64,000 nucleotides of DNA from positions 1-64,000 of the forward strand of contig NZ_CAJCKW010000010.1 of the NCBI RefSeq assembly GCF_903970965.1, given 5' to 3'. Origin of the DNA: Aureimonas sp. ME7. GTDB taxonomy: Bacteria > Pseudomonadota > Alphaproteobacteria > Rhizobiales > Rhizobiaceae. The notes beneath the pieces are model-generated. The model did not search any database, was not told where the DNA came from, and saw nothing but the letters and a program-made list of their open reading frames with translations. Positions within the stretch are counted from its first letter, which is position 1; the number at the start of each line of letters is the position of its first letter. A program made the position numbers and the translations under genes. This document shows positions 11,819 to 21,793 of the stretch, piece after piece.

Positions 11819-13324
11819 TCAACGCGGGTGTCTATTGCGAATCCTTTCCGCCAGGGCCGCGTGCACCTGCGGAAGCATATTCGGCAGATCCTCCGATATC
11901 AGGCCGGGACCGAAGAACTCGGCTGCCCGGCCGTGCATCCATACGCCGATGCAGGCGGCCTCGAACGAGGGAACACCCTGAGCGATCTGCGCGGCGATGA
12001 TACCTGCCAACACGTCGCCGGTTCCGGCCGTCGCCAGCCAAGGAGTGCCGGTCGCATTGACCGCGACTCGCCCGTCCGGTGCGGCGATCACCGAGTCCGC
12101 GCCCTTGAACACCACGACGGCCGAAGATCGCTCGGCCGCAGCGCGAGCCTTCGCGATCTTCGAAGAGCTTTCATCCTGGGCGATATCGGCGAACAGTCGC
12201 CGGAACTCACCCCCATGCGGCGTGAGGACGATCTGGGATGGGTGACTCCGGCATATCTCGAAGAGCTCGTCAGGCGCTCCTGCAAACGCCGTGATCGCGT
12301 CGGCGTCGATCACCACGCGTCGATCGCTACGGACGAGGTGGGTCACGTAAGACCTCGCGCTCTCCATGTTCGAGAAGCCCGGACCGATGACGAAGGCGTT
12401 CAAGCGCTCGTCCGCGGTCATCGCTTCCACATCCGCCATACGATCGCACCCCATCAGCATGATCGCCGTGGTCTGTGCGGCGAGCACATTCAGGTCGTCG
12501 GTTCTCCCAGCGATCGTCACCAGGCCTGCGCCCGCACGAAGCGCTCCCATCGCCGACAATCTTGCGGCCCCACTTTTCGCCGCCGGTCCTGAAAAGATGA
12601 CGGCGTGGCCGCGATCGTACTTATGGCCTGACATTCCCGGCTGACGGAGTTCGTCGATCCAGAATTCCAGCTCGTTCGCGTAGGCGACGGGCGTAATGTC
12701 CTGAAAGGCTCCTGACGGCATGCCAAGTTCGGCGACGATCAGGTTCCCGCAGAGCGATCGTCCCGGCATCAGGAGATGCCCCGGCTTGCGACGGTCGAAG
12801 GTGACGGTCACGTCGGCGCGAACGGCCACGCCCCGAACCGCTCCCGACACGCTGTCGATCCCGCTCGGCAGATCGATCGATACGACGATGGCACTGGACT
12901 GGTTCGTGCGCCGAACCATTTCGCCGATCGGTCCTTCAAGGGGTCGGGACAAGCCGACCCCGAATAGACCATCGACGATGCCGTCGTAGCCTTCCGGCGC
13001 GAAGTCCTCGCAAGGGCGAACGGCAACCTCGATGCCCCCGTATTCCCGCATTCCCTTCGCCGCCTCTGGTCCATAGAGCGCAACGGCGTATTCATCGGCC
13101 AGGAGCCGAGCGGCGGCTTTCGCGTCTGCTCCGTTCAGTCCAGGTCCGATGAGGAATGCTATTCTCGATCCGTTGGGTACGCTCGACCGCACGGCGTCAG
13201 CCACTTGGCCACCTGCCTGCTCCACGAGCTCACTCAATAGTCCGCCCGCCTCGATGTAGCGACGATCGACTGTTCGAACGGCATCTGCATCGATCAGAGC
13301 CGTTTTCTGGTGTGAAGGATGCAC
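11819..13324 (-). CDS. nnrD: Bifunctional NAD(P)H-hydrate epimerase/dehydratase
   Basis: The protein repairs hydrated NADH and NADPH. The N-terminal half (to about residue 200) is the YjeF_N epimerase domain and the C-terminal half the ADP-dependent NAD(P)HX dehydratase of the ribokinase-like fold, with the motifs LTPHGGEF and TAGTGDVLAG. I choose the GTG at 13324 (501 aa) because GAAGAAGG lies 6 nt upstream; the ATG at 13372 would add 16 Arg-rich residues. It converges with uvrA, two bases from its stop, and is divergent from glnB. Confidence 0.88.
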   Translation of the reverse strand: MHPSHQKTALIDADAVRTVDRRYIEAGGLLSELVEQAGGQVADAVRSSVPNGSRIAFLIGPGLNGADAKAAARLLADEYAVALYGPEAAKGMREYGGIEVAVRPCEDFAPEGYDGIVDGLFGVGLSRPLEGPIGEMVRRTNQSSAIVVSIDLPSGIDSVSGAVRGVAVRADVTVTFDRRKPGHLLMPGRSLCGNLIVAELGMPSGAFQDITPVAYANELEFWIDELRQPGMSGHKYDRGHAVIFSGPAAKSGAARLSAMGALRAGAGLVTIAGRTDDLNVLAAQTTAIMLMGCDRMADVEAMTADERLNAFVIGPGFSNMESARSYVTHLVRSDRRVVIDADAITAFAGAPDELFEICRSHPSQIVLTPHGGEFRRLFADIAQDESSSKIAKARAAAERSSAVVVFKGADSVIAAPDGRVAVNATGTPWLATAGTGDVLAGIIAAQIAQGVPSFEAACIGVWMHGRAAEFFGPGLISEDLPNMLPQVHAALAERIRNRHPR

Positions 13325-13345
13325 CTTGCGCCTTCTTCGATCTGT

Positions 13346-13888
<543 letters not shown>

Positions 13889-13946
13889 TATCGGCCTCGA
13901 TCGAGGCCGTTCCACGAGTTCAGTCGTCCAAACAGGAAGGACACCC

Positions 13947-15356
13947 ATGACTTCGGGCAACGATATTCTGAAGCAGATCAAGGACAACGACGTCAAGTTC
14001 GTCGACCTGCGCTTCACGGACCCCAAGGGCAAGCTTCAGCACGTCACGATGGACCAGACCATCGTCGATGAAGACATGTTCTCCGAAGGCACGATGTTCG
14101 ACGGTTCGTCGATCGCCGGCTGGAAGGCCATCAACGAGTCGGACATGACGCTCATGCCCGACCCGGAGACGGCCCACATGGACCCGTTCTTCGCGCAGTC
14201 GACCATGGTCATCTACTGCGACATCCTCGATCCGGTTTCGGGCGAGGCCTATAACCGCGATCCGCGCGGCACCGCCAAGAAGGCCGAAGCCTATCTCAAC
14301 CAGTCCGGTATCGGCGACACCGCCTATTTCGGGCCCGAGGCCGAGTTCTTCATCTTCGACGACGTCCGCTACAAGGCCGATCCGTACAACACGGGCTTCA
14401 AGCTCGACTCGACGGAACTGCCGTCCAACGACGATAGCGAGTACGAGACCGGTAACCTCGGCCATCGTCCCCGCGTCAAGGGCGGCTACTTCCCGGTTCC
14501 GCCGATCGACAGCTGCCAGGACATGCGCTCTGAGATGCTGACGGTGATGGCCGAGATGGGCGTTTCCGTCGAGAAGCATCACCACGAGGTGGCCGCGGCT
14601 CAGCACGAACTCGGCATCAAGTTCGACACGCTGGTCCGCAACGCCGACAAGATGCAGATCTACAAGTACGTGATCCATCAGGTCGCCAACGCCTACGGCA
14701 AGACGGCGACCTTCATGCCGAAGCCGATCTTCGGCGACAACGGCTCGGGCATGCACGTCCACCAGTCGATCTGGAAGGGCGGCAAGCCGACCTTCGCCGG
14801 CAACGAGTACGCGGGTCTGTCCGAGAACGCGCTGTTCTACATCGGCGGCATCATCAAGCATGCCAAGTCGCTGAACGCCTTCACCAACCCGTCCACCAAC
14901 GCCTTCAAGCGCCTGGTTCCGGGCTACGAGGCGCCCGTGCTGCTCGCTTACTCGGCGCGCAACCGTTCGGCGTCCTGCCGCATTCCGTTCGGCCAGTCGC
15001 CAAAGGCCAAGCGCGTCGAGGTCCGCTTCCCGGATCCGACGGCGAACCCCTACCTCGCCTTCTCGGCCATGCTGATGGCCGGCCTCGACGGCATCAAGAA
15101 CAAGATCCATCCGGGCGCCGCCATGGACAAGGATCTCTACGACCTGCCGCCGGAAGAGCTGAAGGAAATCCCGACGGTCTGCCGCTCGCTGCGCGAAGCG
15201 ATGGAAAGCCTGGATGCCGACCGCGACTACCTGAAGGCCGGCGGCGTGTTCGACGACGATCAGATCGATGCCTTCATCGACCTGAAGATGGCCGAAGTGC
15301 TGCGTTTCGAAATGACCCCGCATCCGGTCGAATTCGACATGTACTACTCGGTCTGA
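13947..15356 (+). CDS. glnA: Glutamine synthetase type I
   Basis: The 469-aa GSI subunit makes glutamine from glutamate, ammonia and ATP as a dodecamer. The family signatures are present, including the metal and glutamate site segment [14 protein letters not shown] and the Pro-rich loop [22 protein letters not shown] region. The adenylylation tyrosine is Tyr398 in [10 protein letters not shown], so activity should be under GlnE and PII control. A strong AGGAAGG ribosome site precedes the ATG at 13947. It is the second gene of a glnB-glnA operon that ends in a hairpin terminator. Confidence 0.97.
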   Translation: MTSGNDILKQIKDNDVKFVDLRFTDPKGKLQHVTMDQTIVDEDMFSEGTMFDGSSIAGWKAINESDMTLMPDPETAHMDPFFAQSTMVIYCDILDPVSGEAYNRDPRGTAKKAEAYLNQSGIGDTAYFGPEAEFFIFDDVRYKADPYNTGFKLDSTELPSNDDSEYETGNLGHRPRVKGGYFPVPPIDSCQDMRSEMLTVMAEMGVSVEKHHHEVAAAQHELGIKFDTLVRNADKMQIYKYVIHQVANAYGKTATFMPKPIFGDNGSGMHVHQSIWKGGKPTFAGNEYAGLSENALFYIGGIIKHAKSLNAFTNPSTNAFKRLVPGYEAPVLLAYSARNRSASCRIPFGQSPKAKRVEVRFPDPTANPYLAFSAMLMAGLDGIKNKIHPGAAMDKDLYDLPPEELKEIPTVCRSLREAMESLDADRDYLKAGGVFDDDQIDAFIDLKMAEVLRFEMTPHPVEFDMYYSV

Positions 15357-15380
15357 TCGACCGACGGCTGGAATAATCGG

Positions 15381-15412
15381 AGGCCTCCGCTTGCGGGGGC
15401 CTTCTTCGTTTC
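15381..15412 (+). terminator. Rho-independent terminator of glnBA
   Basis: The arms AGGCCTCCG (15381-15389) and CGGGGGCCT (15394-15402) pair with a single G-U and a 4-nt loop, followed by a T-rich run (TCTTCGTTTC). It lies 24 bp after the glnA stop. Confidence 0.8.
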
Positions 15413-16307
15413 AACGCTTCACTTCGGCGATCCAGTTGAGCGCGTCTCGCCAATCGATCATTCGCACCGGCGTCCCGTGGTTTCCGTCGTCGAACCCGAC
15501 GAAGCGAATGGGGTAGTTCGAATGCGTCTTGCGGACGCTTTCGAAAAAAGCCTTCTGACGTCCGAACGCATAGACTGGGTCGCGCGTCCCGTGAGCGAGA
15601 AGCAGAGGAACGGCGCGTTCGCTCCGGGCACGCCAGCCTTCGAACCGAGATATGTCGCTATCGGCGCCGAGCAATATCATCCCGTCGAGCAACGGCGCAT
15701 GCACGTCTTTGCTTAAGTTCCAGCAGACCTGCCCGCCCATAGAAGCGCAAACGATCACCAAGCGTGCGGCCGGTTGCTTCGCTTTGAGGTCCGCTGCGAA
15801 CTCGGCGATCCTGCGTGACTCGCTTTCGTCGAGGCGTCCACCATCCACGGTCAGATACTCCCCGCCCCCTCTCAGCAGTAGGTTCTTCAGCCGATTGAAG
15901 TTCCCGCCGAAGGACCAGTCGTTCATCCCGAGGCGGCGATCGCCGTTGCGGCCATGAACGAAAATCACGATGGTGGATGGCGACTGCGCAGAGCCGACAC
16001 GGCTGTATCGCAACGGACCGGACGACGATGCGAAGACGCCGTCCTCGGTCGATAGCGACGGGGCAAGGTCTACGTAGTTTCGGCGAACCCTTCGTTCGGG
16101 GATCTCGTCTCGCTGGTCGATATCTCTGGCTTCGCTATAGGGCACGTCCAAAAGCCGACCGCCATCAAGGCTGGCCGTAGGCTGAGGATAGGCAAACAAG
16201 TCGTCCTTGAAGGGTGCGAACTCCGCTGCATTCACACAGACGCTTGCCATGCAGAACGCCGCAACCGCCGACCACAACCCACCTGTGCGCAACATGCTCA
16301 GCCCCAT
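15411..16307 (-). CDS. Secreted alpha/beta hydrolase of unknown substrate
   Basis: The 298-aa protein has an N-terminal signal peptide (hydrophobic stretch to about residue 28, ending VNAAEF). An alpha/beta hydrolase core follows: an oxyanion-strand motif VIFVHGRNGD, a nucleophile elbow CASMGG with Ser189, a candidate Asp in HGTRDPVYAF, and a catalytic His in DDGNHGTP. The elbow has Cys in place of the usual first Gly of GxSxG. The start is supported by a GGAGGAGG ribosome site. It points towards the glnA terminator; the substrate cannot be told from the sequence. Confidence 0.72.
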   Translation of the reverse strand: MGLSMLRTGGLWSAVAAFCMASVCVNAAEFAPFKDDLFAYPQPTASLDGGRLLDVPYSEARDIDQRDEIPERRVRRNYVDLAPSLSTEDGVFASSSGPLRYSRVGSAQSPSTIVIFVHGRNGDRRLGMNDWSFGGNFNRLKNLLLRGGGEYLTVDGGRLDESESRRIAEFAADLKAKQPAARLVIVCASMGGQVCWNLSKDVHAPLLDGMILLGADSDISRFEGWRARSERAVPLLLAHGTRDPVYAFGRQKAFFESVRKTHSNYPIRFVGFDDGNHGTPVRMIDWRDALNWIAEVKR

Positions 16308-16517
16308 CGCCTCCTCCGTTTCCCCAGGACACTACACCGCCCACCGTCGCCGAAACCGTTGCGCCGGAGCGCCAGTTTGCCGATAACCGCCATAGCTTGG
16401 CGCGAGGCAATTGCGGCAGCCAACGAGAACGCTTGCAGAACATTTATCGAGGGGCTACCTCCGGCGCATGGACAGAACGCTCGTTGAACGCGGCACCGGT
16501 CGCAGGCAGGTGTCGGC

Positions 16518-18539
16518 ATGAAGCAGGACCTTTTCGTCGGCGGCGCGCCTCGCGCCACCGCGCGTCGCCCGGTGGAAACACCTGCTCCCGAAGCGCCTGT
16601 CGCCACGTCGGCCGAGTACACTGCCGCCGATATCGAGGTCCTCGAGGGGCTCGAGCCCGTTCGCCGTCGCCCCGGCATGTATATCGGCGGCACGGACGAA
16701 AAGGCTCTCCATCATCTATTTGCCGAAGTGATCGACAACTCGATGGACGAGGCTGTGGCAGGCCACGCCAATTTCATCGAGGTCTCGCTCGACAAGGAAG
16801 GCTTCCTCTCCGTTACGGACAACGGTCGCGGCATCCCGATCGACGCCCATCCGAAGTACCGGGACAAGTCCGCGCTCGAGGTCATCATGACCACGCTGCA
16901 TGCCGGCGGAAAGTTCGATTCCAAAGTCTACGAGACGTCCGGCGGTCTTCACGGCGTCGGCGTGTCGGTGGTGAATGCGCTATCGAGCGAACTCGAGGTC
17001 GAGGTCGCCCGCAATCGCAAACTCTATCGTCAGACCTATTCGCGCGGCATCGCGACGTCCGACCTGCAGGAAGTCGGCGAAGTCCAGAACCGCCGGGGAA
17101 CACGCATCCGATTCAAGCCGGATACGACGATCTTCGGCGCCGGCGCCACGTTCGTCGCGGCGCGGCTCTTCGCGATGGCACGTTCGAAGGCCTATCTCTT
17201 CGGCGGCGTCGAGATTCGCTGGAACTGCGATCCCGAACTGCTGCCGGTCGACGGCAAGGTTCCGGCTCGCGCCAGTTTCCACTTCCCCGGTGGCCTGAAG
17301 GACTATCTCGACACGTCGCTGGGGGGCCAGCAGCGCATTACCAGCCAGATCTTCTCCGGCCGTACGGAAAAGGTATCCGGCCACGGCGCGGTGGAATGGG
17401 CCGTGTCCTGGACGCCCGAGGACGGTGTCGTGCGGTCCTACGTGAACACGATCCCGACGCCGGAGGGCGGCACCCACGAAACCGGGCTCCGTTCCGTTCT
17501 TCTGCGCGGACTGAAGGCGTTCGGCGAGATGACCGGCAACCGGAAGGCTGCCGGCATCACCGCCGACGACGTGATGGTCACGGCCTCCGCCATGCTGTCG
17601 ATCTTCGTGCGCGAGCCGGAGTTCGTCGGGCAGACGAAGGACCGCCTCGCCACCGTCGAAGCTCAACGTCTCGTCGAGGCGGCGATCCGCGATTCGTTCG
17701 ATATCTGGCTGGCATCCTCGCCGCAGGATGCGGCCAGGCTGATCGACTGGGTCGTCGAACGCGCCGACGAGCGTCTTCGCCGGAAGCAGGAAAAGGAAGT
17801 CAGTCGCAAGACGGCCACCCGCAAGCTCCGCCTTCCCGGCAAGCTGGCCGACTGCTCGCAGACGGGTGCCGCGGGTGCCGAACTCTTCATCGTGGAGGGC
17901 GATTCGGCCGGCGGGTCCGCCAAACAGGCGCGCGACCGCGCACGCCAGGCCATCCTGCCGCTTCGAGGTAAGATCCTGAACGTCGCATCGGCGGGTCGAG
18001 AGAAGCTCGGCGCCAACCAGCAGCTCGCCGACCTCACTCTGGCTCTCGGCTGCGGCACGCGCGGCAAGTACCGCGACGACGATCTGCGCTACGAACGCGT
18101 GATCATCATGACCGACGCGGACGTGGACGGCGCGCATATCGCCTCGCTTCTGATCACCTTCTTCTTTCAGGAGATGCCCGAGCTCATCCGGGGTCATCAC
18201 CTGTTTCTGGCGGTTCCGCCCCTTTACAAGCTGACGCAGGGTGGCAAAACGATCTACGCCCGCGATGACGCCGACCGAGAACGCATCGTCGCCCGCGAAT
18301 TCAAGGGTAAGGGAAAGGTCGAAGTGAGCCGCTTCAAGGGGCTGGGAGAGATGCTCCCGGCGCAGCTCAAGGAAACGACGATGGACCCGCGCAAGCGCAC
18401 CCTTCTTCGCGTCGAGATTGACGCCTCGCCCGAAGCTGGTACTGCGGGAGCTGTCGATGCCCTGATGGGCAACAAGCCCGAAGCTCGCTTCCGGTTCATC
18501 CAGGATCGCGCAGCCTTCGTGGAAGATCTCGACCTTTGA
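16518..18539 (+). CDS. parE: DNA topoisomerase IV subunit B
   Basis: The 673-aa ATPase subunit of topoisomerase IV works with ParC (not in this window) to decatenate daughter chromosomes. The GHKL ATPase domain carries EVIDNSMDEA and DNGRGIP with the glycine-rich GGLHGVGVSVVNALS lid segment; the TOPRIM domain carries EGDSAGGSAKQARDR and the DADVDGAHI metal motif. It is ParE rather than GyrB because the DNA-binding insert of long proteobacterial GyrB proteins is missing and the extended N-terminus precedes EVLEGLEPVRRRPGMYIGG. The next gene follows within 30 bp. Confidence 0.94.
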   Translation: MKQDLFVGGAPRATARRPVETPAPEAPVATSAEYTAADIEVLEGLEPVRRRPGMYIGGTDEKALHHLFAEVIDNSMDEAVAGHANFIEVSLDKEGFLSVTDNGRGIPIDAHPKYRDKSALEVIMTTLHAGGKFDSKVYETSGGLHGVGVSVVNALSSELEVEVARNRKLYRQTYSRGIATSDLQEVGEVQNRRGTRIRFKPDTTIFGAGATFVAARLFAMARSKAYLFGGVEIRWNCDPELLPVDGKVPARASFHFPGGLKDYLDTSLGGQQRITSQIFSGRTEKVSGHGAVEWAVSWTPEDGVVRSYVNTIPTPEGGTHETGLRSVLLRGLKAFGEMTGNRKAAGITADDVMVTASAMLSIFVREPEFVGQTKDRLATVEAQRLVEAAIRDSFDIWLASSPQDAARLIDWVVERADERLRRKQEKEVSRKTATRKLRLPGKLADCSQTGAAGAELFIVEGDSAGGSAKQARDRARQAILPLRGKILNVASAGREKLGANQQLADLTLALGCGTRGKYRDDDLRYERVIIMTDADVDGAHIASLLITFFFQEMPELIRGHHLFLAVPPLYKLTQGGKTIYARDDADRERIVAREFKGKGKVEVSRFKGLGEMLPAQLKETTMDPRKRTLLRVEIDASPEAGTAGAVDALMGNKPEARFRFIQDRAAFVEDLDL

Positions 18540-18567
18540 GCGGGCGTTTGGCGTGAGGGATGCAGCG

Positions 18568-19128
18568 ATGATCCGACGTTTATCGATACTGGCAGCTGCC
18601 ACGGCTTTTTCTGCCAACGTCTCGGCGCAGGAGCCTCCCGCAACACCCGTGCCCGTCCCACAACAGCCAGCAGCGCAGTCCCCTGCCGCGCCTGGCGATC
18701 AGCCTTCGCCTTCGGCGCAGCCCAATGTCGCCGATCAGAATGCGGACGTGCTTTCGGCGATCGCCAATCTGTCCCCGATGATCGGCGACGTTCAGATTGT
18801 CGGCCCTTGGGCGGAAGGCGATCGGAACGGCGTTTGGCGCACGATCATGACCCAGTCCGTGGGCGAGACGAAGGGCAATCGCTTCTTCTATCAGCAGGTT
18901 GAGGAGCGGGATGGGAAAGCTGTGGTCGTCAACAGCACTGAGGTCACCGAGATCCAGACCGTGCAGGGTGCGATCGTCGGTTACCGAGCGGATGCTCCGG
19001 CGGAGGGTCAGGAAAGCAATCTGACGCTGTTCTTCGACATCGTCCCGTTGGATGGCGAGATTACTGAGACCTACGAACTCTTCGTTGCGCCCGGCCAGCC
19101 CTATAGATTCGGTCCCGCCTCGAACTGA
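18568..19128 (+). CDS. Secreted hypothetical protein with Pro/Gln-rich linker
   Basis: The 186-aa product has a signal peptide (MIRRLSILAAATAFSANVSA), then a low-complexity Pro/Gln/Ala stretch of about 35 residues, then a roughly 130-residue globular domain rich in beta-type sequence. I do not recognise the domain. I use the ATG at 18568, since it starts the signal peptide cleanly; a GTG 15 bp upstream is also in frame. It follows parE by 28 bp and may be cotranscribed. A periplasmic or envelope location is the only safe inference. Confidence 0.7.
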   Translation: MIRRLSILAAATAFSANVSAQEPPATPVPVPQQPAAQSPAAPGDQPSPSAQPNVADQNADVLSAIANLSPMIGDVQIVGPWAEGDRNGVWRTIMTQSVGETKGNRFFYQQVEERDGKAVVVNSTEVTEIQTVQGAIVGYRADAPAEGQESNLTLFFDIVPLDGEITETYELFVAPGQPYRFGPASN

Positions 19129-19245
19129 TGGGTGATGCCGATGCGAGGTTGACGCGCTCCACCCGCATGCCTGGTTCACAGTCTTCGAAGGTAGTAGAAA
19201 ACCGGAATTCTTGGCAAATCAGCGACTTGACGTCTCGCGCATCGG

Positions 19246-19274
19246 TTGACATGTGCGGACGGGAAGCCTATCGC
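19246..19274 (+). promoter_or_regulatory. Predicted promoter of the rhlE-type helicase
   Basis: A consensus -35 TTGACA (19246-19251) and a -10 TATCGC (19269-19274) are 17 bp apart. Transcription would start near 19281, downstream of an alternative start at 19253 and upstream of the chosen start at 19334, which supports the latter and gives a leader of about 50 nt. Confidence 0.5.
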
Positions 19275-19333
19275 CGGAGGGCGACCAGAAGTTACTTCGG
19301 ACGCTGTCCGACAGCAAGAGACCTTTCGATCTT

Positions 19334-20845
19334 ATGCCATTTTCCGATCTCGGACTGAGCGACAAGGTTCTCGCAGCCGTCGAAGGTGCAGGCTACACCG
19401 AGCCGACGCCGATTCAGGCACAGGCCATTCCGCACGCCCTACAACGCCGTGACGTTCTTGGCATTGCGCAAACGGGAACCGGCAAGACAGCTTCTTTCGT
19501 TCTGCCGATGCTGACCCTCCTGGAGCAAGGTCGCGCCAGGGCCCGCATGCCGCGCACGCTGATCATCGAGCCGACGCGCGAACTCGCCGCGCAAGTCGAG
19601 GAATCTTTCGTCAAATACGGTGTCAACCAGCGCCTCAACGTCGCGCTTCTCATCGGCGGCGTCTCGTTCGAAGAGCAGAACAAGAAGCTCGAGCGCGGCG
19701 TCGATGTTCTGATCGCGACGCCCGGTCGTCTTCTCGATCATTTCGAGCGCGGCCGCCTTCTGATGACCGGCGTCGAGATCCTGGTGATCGACGAAGCCGA
19801 TCGTATGCTCGACATGGGGTTCATTCCGGACATCGAGCGCATCTGCAAGATGATCCCGTTCACGCGGCAGACTCTTTTCTTCTCGGCCACGATGCCGCCG
19901 GAGATCACGCGACTTGCCGACCAATTTCTGCAGAACCCGGTTCGCGTCGAAGTCGCCAAGGCGTCGTCCACCGCCCAGACGGTAGAGCAGCGGCTCGTCG
20001 CGACGTCGAAGGAAGACTACGAGAAGCGCGACACACTGCGTCGGGTCATCCGCGCACAGGGCGACGATCTGACCAACGCGATCATCTTCTGCAACCGCAA
20101 GCGCGACGTTTCGCTGCTGTTCCGCTCGCTGGAAAAGCACGGATTCTCGGTCGGCGCCCTCCATGGCGACATGGATCAGCGCGCGCGGACGATGACGCTG
20201 CAGGCGTTCCGCGACAACAAGATTACCCTTCTCGTCGCCTCCGACGTCGCGGCGCGAGGTCTCGACATCCCGATGGTGAGCCACGTCTTCAATTTCGACG
20301 TCCCCATCCATGCGGAGGACTATGTCCACCGCATCGGGCGAACGGGCCGCGCGGGTCGGTCGGGCAAGGCGTTTACGCTCGTGTCCAAGGCGGACAAGAA
20401 ATATCTCGACGCCATCGAAACGATGACGACCCAGCAGATCGAATGGCTGGACGGTGACTTGTCCTCGCTGCCCCAATTGGCAAACTCCGATGAGGAGACC
20501 GACGGCAAGAAAGGTCGCCGCGAGCGCACGCCTCGTCGTTCATCCTCGGCGAAGGGCGGCCGTTCAAGCAGCAAGGAACGCCGAGAAAGCGTCGTAGAAG
20601 CGTCGGTGGAAAGCCCGGTCGATGTCGAGGAAGCGGCATCGAGCCTTCTCGACGCCATTCCGGCAACGGCGCCCGCGGAGCGCGCTCGCCCACGCGCCGA
20701 AACTGGGCGCCGAAACGAGAGCGGCAGGAGCGCCGGCGGTCGCGGTTCGCATCAGCGCTCCGGCTCGTCTCACGACGAATCGTCCCCAGTGGGCTTCGGC
20801 GAAGACGTCCCGGCCTTCATGTTGATCCAGACCAGCGTCGCCTGA
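19334..20845 (+). CDS. rhlE: DEAD-box ATP-dependent RNA helicase, RhlE type
   Basis: The 503-aa helicase has all core motifs: the Q-motif (TEPTPIQAQAI), TGTGKT, PTREL, DEAD within VIDEADRMLDMGFIP, SAT, and HRIGRTGRAGRSG of motif VI. After about residue 380 comes a basic, Ser/Arg-rich disordered tail. Such enzymes remodel structured RNA in ribosome assembly or RNA decay; which substrate applies here is unknown. The start at 19334 matches the family N-terminus (MPFSDLGLSDKVL) and lies downstream of the predicted promoter. Confidence 0.93.
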   Translation: MPFSDLGLSDKVLAAVEGAGYTEPTPIQAQAIPHALQRRDVLGIAQTGTGKTASFVLPMLTLLEQGRARARMPRTLIIEPTRELAAQVEESFVKYGVNQRLNVALLIGGVSFEEQNKKLERGVDVLIATPGRLLDHFERGRLLMTGVEILVIDEADRMLDMGFIPDIERICKMIPFTRQTLFFSATMPPEITRLADQFLQNPVRVEVAKASSTAQTVEQRLVATSKEDYEKRDTLRRVIRAQGDDLTNAIIFCNRKRDVSLLFRSLEKHGFSVGALHGDMDQRARTMTLQAFRDNKITLLVASDVAARGLDIPMVSHVFNFDVPIHAEDYVHRIGRTGRAGRSGKAFTLVSKADKKYLDAIETMTTQQIEWLDGDLSSLPQLANSDEETDGKKGRRERTPRRSSSAKGGRSSSKERRESVVEASVESPVDVEEAASSLLDAIPATAPAERARPRAETGRRNESGRSAGGRGSHQRSGSSHDESSPVGFGEDVPAFMLIQTSVA

Positions 20846-20865
20846 TCTGGATCGCCGCGTGCCTG

Positions 20866-21231
20866 TCAGGCGGTTGCCATTCCGCTGGCAGGCCGGAGTT
20901 CGACAGACTCACCACAGCCGCAGGCCGATGTCTGGTTCGGGTTCTTGAACACGAACCCGGAGCGAAGCGTCGTTTCCTCGTAGTCCATCTGCGTGCCAAG
21001 CAGGAAAAGGACCGCCTCGGGCGCGACGAACACACGCGCGCCCTCGTGCTCGGTCATATCCTCGCCGACCTTCGTGTCCCGCGCGATCTCGATCGTGTAT
21101 TCCATGCCCGCGCAGCCGCCCTTCTTGACGCCGACCCGGATGCCGACCGCGTCTTCGCCTTGCGCGGCCATCACCGATCGCACGCGCTCGGCGGCGGCAT
21201 CGGTCATCGTGACAACGGAAAAACGGCCCAT
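20866..21231 (-). CDS. sufA: A-type Fe-S cluster carrier protein
   Basis: The 121-aa carrier receives Fe-S clusters from SufBCD and passes them to apo-enzymes. The three ligand cysteines are visible as Cys40 (KGGCAG) and Cys104 and Cys106 (CGCGE). The start at 21231 has a GAGGAG ribosome site and the family N-terminus; the frame is open further upstream but not homologous. It is the last gene of the suf operon, 116 bp after sufT, and converges with the rhlE-type helicase 20 bp away. Confidence 0.93.
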   Translation of the reverse strand: MGRFSVVTMTDAAAERVRSVMAAQGEDAVGIRVGVKKGGCAGMEYTIEIARDTKVGEDMTEHEGARVFVAPEAVLFLLGTQMDYEETTLRSGFVFKNPNQTSACGCGESVELRPASGMATA

Positions 21232-21347
21232 ACCGCGACTCCTCAAAGTGTGCTGCCCCATAGATGGCTGTCGGGCCGAGTAATCGCAACCGGCGAGGCT
21301 GAGATCGCGCCCATCCACCGCACGTCTTCACGCTCCAGGAGATGTCG

Positions 21348-21782
21348 TCAGAACCAGCCGACGGCGACCTGAGCCTCTTCGCTCATCCGGTCCGGCGTCC
21401 ACGGCGGATCGAACACGAGTTCGACCTTGACGAGTTGGACGCCACCAACCGAACCCACGGCATTCTCGACCCAACCCGGCATCTCGCCGGCAACTGGGCA
21501 GCCAGGCGCCGTCAGCGTCATCTCGATATCGACATTGCGGTCGTCGTCGATGTCGATCTTGTAGATCAAACCCAGCTCGTAAATGTCGGCCGGGATTTCG
21601 GGATCGTAGACCGTCTTCAACGCAGCCACGATATCGTCGGTCAACCGCGCTAGTTCTTCCGCCGGAATGGAGGATGCTGCGGTATCGCCGGCCGTTTCCA
21701 GGTTGGACTGGACACGATCCGCCTCGGTCGATGGGGCGTCGGAAACGTCGATCTTGTGGGGATGGGTGATATCGTCGGTCAT
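21348..21782 (-). CDS. sufT: SUF system MIP18/DUF59 family assembly factor
   Basis: The 144-aa protein has about 45 residues of acidic, likely flexible N-terminus and then a DUF59 domain: TVYDPEIPADIYELGLIYKI, followed by TLTAPGCPVAG with the conserved cysteine, and a C-terminal FDPPWTPDRMSEEA. The family helps mature Fe-S proteins, notably under iron limitation or high demand. The start at 21782 lies 11 bp after the sufS stop. The neighbouring sufA and sufS genes support the role. Confidence 0.9.
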   Translation of the reverse strand: MTDDITHPHKIDVSDAPSTEADRVQSNLETAGDTAASSIPAEELARLTDDIVAALKTVYDPEIPADIYELGLIYKIDIDDDRNVDIEMTLTAPGCPVAGEMPGWVENAVGSVGGVQLVKVELVFDPPWTPDRMSEEAQVAVGWF

Positions 21783-21793
21783 GACGTGTGTCC

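Noticed and set aside
16980-18617. 545-codon open frame antisense to parE
   Set aside because: High-GC codon usage leaves long open frames opposite real genes; the product is Arg/Asp/Leu-rich, has no recognisable motif, and parE is certain.
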